8,354 nt of DNA. Origin: an uncultured Allomuricauda sp. (GTDB lineage: Bacteria; Bacteroidota; Bacteroidia; Flavobacteriales; Flavobacteriaceae). The notes below the pieces were generated by a model. The model had not been told where the DNA came from, ran no database searches, and was given only the letters and a program-made list of their open reading frames with translations. This document shows, one piece after another, positions 1 to 5,178 of this stretch (position 1 is its first letter; every line of letters begins with the position of its first letter). The DNA lies in assembly GCA_937911965.1 (NCBI GenBank), contig CALDPL010000012.1, forward strand, positions 1 to 8,354. The letters run 5' to 3'. The translations under genes and the position numbers were made by a program.

Positions 1-390
1 GGGGCCGATCGCCTCCAGCCGCTCCAGGTCCGCGGCGATGTCTTCGTCCAGCACCGTCCATTCGTCGCGCAGGTAGTTGACCGAGACCGCCTGGACTTCA
101 CCGGTGGCCGGATCGGTCAGTTCAAAGGCGGTAAATCCCTGGGGATAGATGAATCCGATCAAGGGGTGCCGGCTGTGTACAAATTGCCCCCCGGGATTAC
201 TGATCACCGGGACCTGGGTCAAGGGTGCGGGTATGGAATGTGCAAATTCCCAATAGATCCCGGTCGGCCCTGTGGCATTGGGGCAGAGTCCCTGGGGTTC
301 GGGAACTCCCGCCCCCTCCCCTGAATCCGAACTGCATCCGACAAAAAGGGAAATTGCCAATACGGCCCAAAACGATGGAAAGGTTTTCAT
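1..390 (-). CDS. Putative lipoprotein, N-terminal 130 residues (3' end outside window)
   Basis: The reading frame starts at an ATG (388-390) and stays open to the left edge, so 130 codons are visible and the C-terminus is missing. Residues 1-18 are a lipoprotein signal: MKTF, a hydrophobic core, then LFVG followed by Cys19. The next residues are Ser/Asp/Glu/Gly-rich (SSDSGEG), the kind of acidic stretch that in Bacteroidetes often accompanies transport of lipoproteins to the outer face of the outer membrane. The mature part begins with a proline-rich linker and then a folded-looking segment with an IYWEF stretch near residues 39-43. I do not recognise a family and no enzymatic motif is visible. 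The gene lies 124 bp downstream of the DUF6327-like gene. Lipid modification at Cys19 is predicted from the motif only. Confidence 0.75.
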   Translation of the reverse strand, partial: MKTFPSFWAVLAISLFVGCSSDSGEGAGVPEPQGLCPNATGPTGIYWEFAHSIPAPLTQVPVISNPGGQFVHSRHPLIGFIYPQGFTAFELTDPATGEVQAVSVNYLRDEWTVLDEDIAADLERLEAIGP

Positions 391-399
391 AAAGGTCTG

Positions 400-421
400 T
401 TTTTCCCCTTATCGGGAAAAA
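400..421 (-). promoter_or_regulatory. Short hairpin just upstream of the lipoprotein start
   Basis: A perfect 8-bp inverted repeat (400-407 pairing with 414-421, six-base loop) lies 9 bases upstream of the lipoprotein start codon in minus-strand RNA. The arms are T-tract plus CCC and GGG plus A-tract. Neither strand has a U-run directly after the GC part, so it is a poor intrinsic terminator. It could influence ribosome access to the lipoprotein gene, or it may be chance. Confidence 0.25.
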
Positions 422-442
422 ATCGGAATGTCATCCATTAAC

Positions 443-465
443 CCCCCCTGTCATGGACAGAGGGG
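443..465 (-). promoter_or_regulatory. GC-rich hairpin in the gap before the lipoprotein gene
   Basis: CTGTC (448-452) pairs with GACAG (456-460) around a three-base loop. After one C/A mismatch the stem continues with CCCC (443-446) against GGGG (462-465). It lies between the stop of the DUF6327-like gene (515) and the start of the lipoprotein gene (390). No U-run follows it on the minus strand, so a weak or Rho-assisted termination point or a 5'-leader structure are both possible. Function is unproven. Confidence 0.3.
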
Positions 466-514
466 CCAACGAACATGGATACGGGTCAAATCCTATGTTC
501 CTTTCCCATACCTG

Positions 515-733
515 TTAGGATTGGGACCTTATTGTTTTGAACAATTTTCGCAACAATAGGATCGACCCGTATTTCTTGATTCCATCCAGACCCTTTTGGA
601 GCCAATTGATGGAGGCGATATCGGATTGTACCCCCAGCTTGGTGGCCTTGAGCCGCTCCTTGGCGATATTCCGTTTGAGCCGGGTGCGTTTGAGCTCCAG
701 TTCAAGTTCATCAAAAGAATCAAATTTATTCAT
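515..733 (-). CDS. Small charged helical protein, DUF6327-like (72 aa)
   Basis: A 72-residue protein from the ATG at 731-733. An upstream ATG at 766 would add 11 residues but would overlap the preceding gene by 41 bp; the chosen start overlaps it by only 8 bp and begins with the family-like phrase MNKFDSFDELE. Residues 4-35 form a strongly charged amphipathic helix rich in Glu, Lys, Arg and Leu. The C-terminal third (roughly 53-67, YGSILLLRKLFKTI) is amphipathic to weakly hydrophobic and could touch the membrane. The size, composition and position after YtxH-like and holin-like genes fit DUF6327, a small family of unknown function that I recall from Bacteroidetes; this is recall, not a search. 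Translation is probably coupled to the gene before it. No enzymatic role is suggested. Confidence 0.65.
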   Translation of the reverse strand: MNKFDSFDELELELKRTRLKRNIAKERLKATKLGVQSDIASINWLQKGLDGIKKYGSILLLRKLFKTIRSQS

Positions 734-1088
734 CACTGTCGTCAAAAAAGGTTTTGGACATGACATTGAGCACCTTCCTATCGATGATCTCCTTTCTTCC
801 CAGGTAAATGATCAGGGCCACCAAGAACAGGAATCCGGCCACAACCGCAAACCCAAGGGTATTGCTCTCCAGCAGTTCCCCGAGGGCAAGTGCCCCGGCC
901 ACCGCCAAAAGAAGGATTCCCAGGAACACTATGCCCCCAATGAGGGCCATCTTGCTGATGATGGCCAGATTGCCGGCAAGTATTTGGAAGACCTTCAGCT
1001 TGTAATAGCGTACCCCTTGTTCCAGATAGTCCTCCCCTGCGTCCATGGCATCGGAGGAAGCCCTGTCCAAATTCTTCAGGAATTGCAT
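726..1088 (-). CDS. Two-TM phage-holin-family-like membrane protein (120 aa)
   Basis: An integral inner-membrane protein. Residues 1-45 are hydrophilic and amphipathic. Two transmembrane segments follow, about 46-69 and 77-96, separated by a short acidic turn (GELLESN). The C-terminal tail of about 24 residues is charged and ends in FFDDSDE. This layout matches the small 'phage holin family' or Hol_X-like proteins (PF07332 type) that are common on bacterial chromosomes and are not evidence of a prophage. Its start codon shares one base with the stop of the YtxH-like gene (TGATG at 1086-1090), a layout typical of translational coupling, and its own end overlaps the next gene by 8 bp. In Flavobacteria such trios are usually thought of as envelope-stress genes, but the molecular role is unknown. 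Confidence 0.8.
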   Translation of the reverse strand: MQFLKNLDRASSDAMDAGEDYLEQGVRYYKLKVFQILAGNLAIISKMALIGGIVFLGILLLAVAGALALGELLESNTLGFAVVAGFLFLVALIIYLGRKEIIDRKVLNVMSKTFFDDSDE

Positions 1089-1420
1089 CAGCTCGTTTTT
1101 TGCAACTTTTTATTGCGTGCCTTCAAATCCTTCAATTTGTCCTCCAGCTTGCCAATGACCTCCTCTGCCTTGTAACTGGTATCGCTCACCAGATGGTCCA
1201 ACTTGGCATCCAGGCTTTCCTTTTTGGAGGATATGGTGTCCATTACGCCATCCTTGAGGTGCATCGCACTTTCGGCCAAATGGTCCTTGGCCTCGATGGC
1301 CCTATCCGATATCCTCCTTCGGGTAGCGGATCCTTTGTCCGGTGCATAAAGTATGCCTATGATGGCCCCTATTGCCGTACCGGCCAAAACGCCGAGTACC
1401 GTATTTGAATTATTGCCCAT
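1088..1420 (-). CDS. YtxH domain-containing protein (110 aa)
   Basis: The N-terminus (about residues 7-27) is a single hydrophobic segment with glycines at 10, 14, 18 and 22, a perfect glycine zipper of period four, ending in the YAPDKG phrase diagnostic of YtxH proteins (PF12732). After it comes an Arg-rich turn (TRRRI) and a long charged helix to the C-terminus (about 45-108), rich in Lys, Glu, Asp, Ala and Leu and likely to form a coiled coil. The protein is probably anchored in the inner membrane through the zipper, which may drive oligomerisation, with the helical tail in the cytoplasm. Family members are often general-stress induced (Bacillus YtxH is the founding example); their activity is not known. 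It is the first gene of a three-gene cassette, starting at 1420 with no close upstream gene on this strand. Confidence 0.88.
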   Translation of the reverse strand: MGNNSNTVLGVLAGTAIGAIIGILYAPDKGSATRRRISDRAIEAKDHLAESAMHLKDGVMDTISSKKESLDAKLDHLVSDTSYKAEEVIGKLEDKLKDLKARNKKLQKTS

Positions 1421-1570
1421 AATATTTGATTTAAAGATTAATAAACATTGTTATACCACAAATATGGTTCAATCCCGGGGTTTGGATTGACCCTAAAAAT
1501 CCTAATCTTGACGGGTTTGGTCAGCAGGGTGGAAATTGTGGAAAAAGACCATGGGAACCGCCTTAAATAT

Positions 1571-1627
1571 ATACTCCCCCAGTGCCAAAACCCCTGAAGC
1601 TCGGTTTTGTACGCACAGGGGGAGTAT
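1571..1627 (-). repeat. Large imperfect inverted repeat (57 bp) downstream of small lipoprotein gene
   Basis: The outer arms ATACTCCCCC (1571-1580) and GGGGGAGTAT (1618-1627) are perfect reverse complements. Further in, GTGC (1582-1585) pairs with GCAC (1613-1616) across an A/A mismatch. CAAAACC (1586-1592) then pairs with GGTTTTG (1603-1609), leaving TAC (1610-1612) bulged and a 10-base loop (1593-1602). In total 21 base pairs can form. On the minus strand it begins 32 bases after the stop of the small lipoprotein gene and is followed by an A/T-rich stretch (ATATTTAA), so it may end that transcript or stabilise its 3' end. The stem is longer than a standard intrinsic terminator and lacks a clean U-run, so a degenerate short mobile repeat is an alternative. 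Confidence 0.65.
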
Positions 1628-1659
1628 TGGAATTCCCCGTGGAGAAATCGATTTTGTCC

Positions 1660-1905
1660 CTATAAATCCGGTAGGGTCGAATCCCTTTCCATGGAATCCC
1701 GTAAAATGGAATCCCTCTTTTGGTCAATACTGTCCCTTTGATCGCTCCCGGACCATTCCCTAAATTGGTCCATGCTCTCTTGTTTTTCCCGTTCCACTTC
1801 CTGGAGCCCGTCCCCATCGGGTTCGTTTGTCGGTCTTTCCCTGCACGAATTGGCGCTCAATGCGACCAGGATTGCGATCATCGTCATCATAGCATATTTT
1901 TTCAT
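1660..1905 (-). CDS. Small putative lipoprotein with RDS repeats (81 aa)
   Basis: Residues 1-20 (MKKYAMMTMI, then a hydrophobic run to ALSANS) look like a lipoprotein signal with Cys21 as the modified residue; the lipobox (ANSC) is weaker than consensus. The mature part of about 60 residues is very polar and probably extended or disordered: an acidic, Pro/Gly-containing start, then a Glu/Gln/Arg helix, then a C-terminal tail with four copies of Arg-Asp-Ser, the last three spaced five residues apart. No family is recognised. The ATG at 1903-1905 fits the signal peptide. The gene is divergent from the SYLF gene across 223 bp, and a large hairpin lies just after its stop. Small polar lipoproteins of this sort are common in Flavobacteria and often specific to a genus. 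Confidence 0.65.
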   Translation of the reverse strand: MKKYAMMTMIAILVALSANSCRERPTNEPDGDGLQEVEREKQESMDQFREWSGSDQRDSIDQKRDSILRDSMERDSTLPDL

Positions 1906-2128
1906 AGTATATCTTTTTATGTTCCTTGTCGAAAATTAGGCATAATCCCTTGGGCAGGTGGATCATATCCAGTCAATAAATGCCTCGATAGCTGCCGATG
2001 GCGTCCTTTGGGGAATGCGTCAACAATCCATTTAAAAAAGCTAAGGGATACGGCTTCCATGGCCTAATTTGGAAGGAATCGGGAGGTTGAATCCCCCTTA
2101 AAAGGAATGTTAATTAAACAGAAATAAG

Positions 2129-2662
2129 ATGAAAGTATTGAAATCGATCAGCGTAGTGGCCCTCTTCCTCATGGTATTTGGAAGTTCGGCCCAAAGCAGC
2201 AACGACCAAAGGGTCATAGATGATGCCCAAAGGGCCAAAAAGGAATTGTTGGCCGAGGACAAGGGACTGGAACTGTTTTTCAAAAATTCGACCGGATATG
2301 TCATTTTCCCAAATGTCGGGGAAGGCGGCTTTATCCTCGGGGGCGCCTCCGGTAACGGAGCCGTCTATGAAAACGGAAACCTGATCGGCATGGCCGACCT
2401 TAAAAAGGTGGATGTGGGGTTCCAGTTCGGCGGCCAGGCCCTCATTGAGGTGATTTTCTTTGAAACCGAGGAAAGTCTCAACGAATTCAAGGCCGGCCAA
2501 TACACCATATCCGGGGATATTTCGGCCGTGGTCGTGGAATCCGGGGTATCGGAGAGCGCCAATTACAACGATGGGGTCGTCGTTTTTGCCCTGCCCAAGG
2601 CAGGTTTGATGGTGGATGTCTCCGTAGGGGGGCAGCGCCTGTCATTTGTACCCTTTAAATAG
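2129..2662 (+). CDS. Exported SYLF/YSC84-domain lipid-binding protein (177 aa)
   Basis: The only plus-strand gene. Residues 1-21 form a Sec signal peptide (MKVLK, a hydrophobic core, then FGSSA) with likely cleavage before Gln22. The rest matches the SYLF domain (YSC84/BPSL1445 group, PF04366): an N-terminal helix with DDAQRAKKELL, then FFKNSTGYVIFPNVGEGGFILGG, then glycine-rich strands (VGFQFGGQALIEVIFFETEESLNEF), and a C-terminal part with GLMVDVSVGGQRLSF. The eukaryotic relative binds phosphoinositides; bacterial ones are periplasmic or outer-membrane-associated proteins thought to bind lipid. The length is normal for a single-domain family member. Transcription ends at the strong hairpin at 2677-2713. 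The start ATG at 2129 is preceded by an A-rich leader without a clear Shine-Dalgarno, which is usual for this phylum. Confidence 0.9.
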   Translation: MKVLKSISVVALFLMVFGSSAQSSNDQRVIDDAQRAKKELLAEDKGLELFFKNSTGYVIFPNVGEGGFILGGASGNGAVYENGNLIGMADLKKVDVGFQFGGQALIEVIFFETEESLNEFKAGQYTISGDISAVVVESGVSESANYNDGVVVFALPKAGLMVDVSVGGQRLSFVPFK

Positions 2663-2676
2663 GGAATCCGAGGTTT

Positions 2677-2713
2677 AAAAAAAAGTCGGCGATTGTATTT
2701 CGCCGACTTTTTT
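2677..2713. terminator. Bidirectional intrinsic terminator
   Basis: GTCGGCGA (2685-2692) and TCGCCGAC (2700-2707) form a perfect 8-bp GC-rich stem with a seven-base loop. The stem is flanked by eight A (2677-2684) and six T (2708-2713), so it can extend to about 14 bp, and each strand carries a U-run after the stem. It lies between two convergent genes, 14 bases after the SYLF stop and 18 bases after the stop of the minus-strand flavoprotein, and serves both. Confidence 0.93.
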
Positions 2714-2731
2714 GATTTTGGATAGCACCAC

Positions 2732-3244
2732 TCAGTGGTTCCAAAGTCCCGCAAGTCCTTTTTTCCATGCCGGCATTTTCCCTTTGGGAATCACGGCCCT
2801 GGCCCTTTTGAAAAAGGAGACCGCCCTATTGTTTTCATCGTCCCAATAATAGGAATGCTCCGGGCTCACGCTCAACAGGGCCAGTTTGGGGTCGTCTTTG
2901 CCCTCGAACCATTTCAAGAGGTTGAAGTCCCAGAGCTCGTCCCTTTTTTGTTCGACCGGTACCTGGACCGCCCGGCCGTAGATCGTGAGGTATTTTTGTC
3001 CTTTGCGGTCCGAGTAGAGGAGCTGTACCCTATTGTCCTCCCCGATATCCTTGAAGAGGCAACTGTCCGTGGAGGCAAAGAACCACAGGTTCCCCTTTTC
3101 GTCCAATTGTTGCAGGGTGGCGGGACAGACCGAAAAGGGTATTCTGTCCAGATGGCTGGCAACCATCACTATGCTCCGATCCTCGATCAAAGTCCTCATT
3201 TTTCGCAGGCCTTGCTCGTTGTCCAAAAGTTTCTTACCGTTCAT
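2732..3244 (-). CDS. Pyridoxamine 5'-phosphate oxidase-like flavoprotein, general stress protein 26 type (170 aa)
   Basis: A split-barrel flavin-binding fold of the general stress protein 26 group (Pyrid_ox_like). Signature stretches are LWFFAST (residues 53-59), the strand NRVQLLYSD (71-79), KYLTIYGRAVQV (84-95), and the conserved C-terminal phrase ELWDFNLLKWFEGKDDPKLALLSV (103-126) followed by YYWDD (132-136). Members bind FMN or FAD and are linked to stress responses; most are not true PLP-producing oxidases, and nothing here suggests a role in vitamin B6 synthesis. The open frame extends upstream to 3460, but that part overlaps the cysteine-rich gene and reads like its shadow; the ATG at 3242-3244 gives the usual family length and a natural N-terminus (MNGKKLLDNEQGLRKM). 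It lies 49 bp after the Csp-like gene, probably in the same transcript. Confidence 0.9.
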   Translation of the reverse strand: MNGKKLLDNEQGLRKMRTLIEDRSIVMVASHLDRIPFSVCPATLQQLDEKGNLWFFASTDSCLFKDIGEDNRVQLLYSDRKGQKYLTIYGRAVQVPVEQKRDELWDFNLLKWFEGKDDPKLALLSVSPEHSYYWDDENNRAVSFFKRARAVIPKGKMPAWKKGLAGLWNH

Positions 3245-3293
3245 GCTTAAGTATTTATCGTTTAATTTTAATTGGGCATTGCCCCTTCTTTGA

Positions 3294-3611
3294 TCATCCC
3301 GCCATGCTTCTGCACGCCTTGGCACAGACCAGGCAACTCGCCGCACATACCTTGCAGTGTTCGTGCCCGTGTTCCCCACATTGTTGGGCACACCATTGGC
3401 AGACCTCACTGCACAACAGGCAATATTCCTTGGTATGCCTGGCGTTGCCGACCAGGGCATTGATGCAGGTCAGGCAGGCGTCCATGCATTGGAGGCAGCA
3501 GTTCGGACAGTCGTTGTCACTTGGCTTTCCGGCCATTGCCACCAAACAGCTCCTGCAGTCGATATAGCAAAGCTGACAGGCCGTAATGCAATTTTGTCGA
3601 TCGAAGTTCAT
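3294..3611 (-). CDS. Four-helix-bundle cysteine-rich (Csp/DUF326-like) copper-binding protein (105 aa, 21 Cys)
   Basis: Twenty-one of 105 residues are cysteine, arranged as four ladders. Cys 8, 12, 15, 19, 22 and 35, 39, 42, 46, 49 have spacing 4-3-4-3; Cys 64, 67, 71, 74, 78 and 86, 89, 93, 96, 100 have spacing 3-4-3-4. Such i/i+3/i+4/i+7 patterns put all thiols on one face of each helix, as in the Csp copper-storage proteins and the DUF326 family (PF03860), where they line the core of a four-helix bundle and hold many Cu(I) ions. Cys38 is an extra one. His 59, 81, 83 and 85 lie between helices. There is no signal peptide, so it should act in the cytosol, like Csp3 rather than the exported Csp1. 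AAGGGAAGGAAA just before the ATG is an unusually good purine-rich ribosome site. It is followed 49 bp later by the flavoprotein gene. Copper as the metal is inferred from the family. Confidence 0.9.
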   Translation of the reverse strand: MNFDRQNCITACQLCYIDCRSCLVAMAGKPSDNDCPNCCLQCMDACLTCINALVGNARHTKEYCLLCSEVCQWCAQQCGEHGHEHCKVCAASCLVCAKACRSMAG

Positions 3612-3786
3612 AGGTTTCCTTCCCTTTTATGGATACGATCTGGTTTCGTTCCCAAGGCCAACAATCTGCCTTTTCGGCCCCATATCGTTCGCCATTATTA
3701 AATATAAATCGTTTCAAGGGGCTCTGTTTGCCCAATGGAAAAGATCTTGGATCCCATCAATCTTCAAGGCGACCCATAAGGTTCCC

Positions 3787-4323
3787 CTAGGGGTCGATCC
3801 GGTCCATCCCCCATGGATCGCTCGGGGCTATGGTGTCCCCTTCCTGGACCGTACGACCCTTTTTGCCGTGGGACTTGCGCAGGAGGTCCCTGCTCATATC
3901 CAGCAGCAGGCCGTTGAGCTCCTCGACCCAGGTCTGGAGCATGACCGCCGTACCTATGGGAAGGGCGCCCAGGGCCAGTACCCTTTGGTGGCAGAGCAGC
4001 AGTTCCCGTTCCTTTTGCAAAAGGAGGGCGTCCAAACCGGTCTGGGAAAGGGATTGCTCCAACATGGATTTTTCCATGGGAACAAATATTCCCCTGTACC
4101 GCCCAAGGGATTCCCGCATTCCCGATGGGAAAATGGTGTTCAATTCCCGGGCCAGGCCCTTGGCCTGTTTGGCCAATTGAAAATGTCTTTTCTTGAAATA
4201 GGGGCCCTTTTTGGGAAACCTGTCGGCCCGTATCAAGGAGGCATAGGCCTGCTCCCCCGATCTGATATCCTTCAACAGCCGTTTCAAGGCCTTCAGGGGT
4301 TCGTTGTCATAGTCAAATTTCAT
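3787..4323 (-). CDS. Helical protein resembling the PA2169/DUF2383 four-helix-bundle family (178 aa)
   Basis: Four predicted helices are visible: about residues 7-31 (LKRLLKDIRSGEQAYASLI), 40-65 (FKKRHFQLAKQAKGLARELN), 80-118 (with ERELLLCHQRVLA) and 120-148 (TAVMLQTWVEELNGLLLDM). The GEQAY phrase in helix 1, the QxxxAxEL-like phrase in helix 2 and the ExxLLxxxxxVLA phrase in helix 3 resemble PA2169-type DUF2383 proteins, relatives of the ferritin-like fold found in stress loci. The resemblance is moderate and I see no complete di-iron motif. The last 30 residues are polar and probably disordered. The ATG at 4321-4323 was chosen; extending to 4350 would require a TTG start 5 bp after the previous gene. 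It lies 32 bp after the second dehydrogenase and is probably the last gene of that operon; its stop lies within the palindrome CCCCTAGGGG (3784-3793). Confidence 0.75.
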   Translation of the reverse strand: MKFDYDNEPLKALKRLLKDIRSGEQAYASLIRADRFPKKGPYFKKRHFQLAKQAKGLARELNTIFPSGMRESLGRYRGIFVPMEKSMLEQSLSQTGLDALLLQKERELLLCHQRVLALGALPIGTAVMLQTWVEELNGLLLDMSRDLLRKSHGKKGRTVQEGDTIAPSDPWGMDRIDP

Positions 4324-4355
4324 GATAGTCTGTTTAAATAATTCCTTCAATACCC

Positions 4356-5168
4356 TCAGAAGGCCGATGCAATGGACCCTCCGTCAATTCTAATATTGCC
4401 CCCGTTGATGAAACTGGCCCGCTGGGAACACAAAAATGCGATCACTGCGGCCACTTCTTCCGGCCTGCCAATTCGTTCCATCGCGATATTGGGACGGTGG
4501 GTCCTGGCAAACCATTCCTCGACCTCCCTTTGGGAAAGCTGTTCCATCCCGCTGATCTCCTCCAACATCCTCTGGGTCATCGGGGTCCTGATAAAGGCCG
4601 GCGACACACAGTTTATGAGGAGATCCTCCCGGGAATAGGCCCTGGAAAGGTGTTTGGACAAATTGAGGATGGCGGCTTTACAGGCATTATAGGGGCTTTC
4701 GTCCCCATAGGGCTGATAGGCGTTCTCCGAGGCGATCAACACCAACCTCCCCCAATCGAGTTCCTGCATCTGGGGGATGAAAGCCCTACAGATGCGGACG
4801 GCGCCCATAAGGTCGACCTCAATGGTCTGTGCCCATTCCCGATCGGTCAGCTCCAGAAAATCCCCGCTGGCGCCTCGTATGCCCGCGGAATGGACCAGGA
4901 TATGGGCCCCGCCAAAATCCTCCTTTACCCTTTGGGCAAGATCGCGGACTTCCTCTTCTTTGGTAATGTCGGCGGGAAGGCCGAGCACCCCATATCCTTC
5001 AACCGCCCGCTCCCGGACCTGTGCCATGGCCCGGTCCAATCCCTCTTCCCCCAAATCGGTCAATACCAGGTGGACCCCTTCCTCGGCCAGGGCCAAGGCC
5101 GTGGCCAATCCAATTCCCGAATCGGCCCCTGTGACCACTGCCGTCCTTCCTTTGATCCCTAGATCCAT
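4356..5168 (-). CDS. Short-chain dehydrogenase/reductase (SDR) family oxidoreductase (270 aa)
   Basis: A classical SDR with a Rossmann fold: TGADSGIG (residues 13-20) binds the dinucleotide, Asp38 after the second strand favours NAD(H) over NADP(H), Asp67 contacts adenine, HSAG (93-96) replaces the usual NNAG, and the catalytic set is Ser147, Tyr160 and Lys164 (YxxxK). The fourth tetrad residue, normally Asn in a VNLxG phrase, is Asp119 (VDLMG). The C-terminus carries the usual FINGGNIRIDGG. The substrate cannot be read from the sequence. Three in-frame ATGs (5186, 5177, 5168) are possible. I chose 5168 because MDLGIKGRTAVVTG is the standard start for this subgroup and TGGAAACT precedes it; starting at 5186 would overlap the upstream dehydrogenase by 8 bp. 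It is co-transcribed with that gene, from which it is clearly diverged. Confidence 0.9.
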   Translation of the reverse strand: MDLGIKGRTAVVTGADSGIGLATALALAEEGVHLVLTDLGEEGLDRAMAQVRERAVEGYGVLGLPADITKEEEVRDLAQRVKEDFGGAHILVHSAGIRGASGDFLELTDREWAQTIEVDLMGAVRICRAFIPQMQELDWGRLVLIASENAYQPYGDESPYNACKAAILNLSKHLSRAYSREDLLINCVSPAFIRTPMTQRMLEEISGMEQLSQREVEEWFARTHRPNIAMERIGRPEEVAAVIAFLCSQRASFINGGNIRIDGGSIASAF

Positions 5169-5178
5169 AGTTTCCATT

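Noticed and set aside
527..560. Inverted repeat at the end of the DUF6327-like gene as a terminator
   Set aside because: It lies inside the coding sequence, contains a bulge, and has no downstream U-run on the minus strand.
726..1088. Holin-like gene as a sign of a prophage
   Set aside because: No endolysin, structural, integrase or attachment-site sequence is nearby, and chromosomal two-TM proteins of this type with YtxH partners are ordinary in Bacteroidetes.
537..1175. Plus-strand open frame of 212 codons
   Set aside because: It is antisense to the tightly coupled holin-like and DUF6327-like genes and lacks any domain.
1459..1466. CATATTTG on the minus strand as a Bacteroidetes -7 box (TAnnTTTG) for the YtxH gene
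   Set aside because: Seven of eight bases match and the position is reasonable, but no TTG element is found at the expected distance upstream, so I do not call it a promoter.
1536..1763. Small plus-strand frame of 75 codons across the large hairpin
   Set aside because: It overlaps the hairpin and the small lipoprotein gene on the other strand, and its composition (many Pro, Asn, Trp) is not protein-like.
2727..2739. Small inverted repeat ACCAC-TCA-GTGGT at the end of the flavoprotein gene
   Set aside because: Five-bp arms inside coding sequence next to a much stronger terminator; probably chance.
2732..3460. Longer 242-residue version of the flavoprotein starting at 3460
   Set aside because: The extra 72 residues overlap most of the cysteine-rich gene in another frame and have no family-like features; the ATG at 3244 gives the usual length.
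3586..4341. Plus-strand open frame of 251 codons
   Set aside because: It is antisense to the DUF2383-like gene, with no recognisable domain and an unusual composition.
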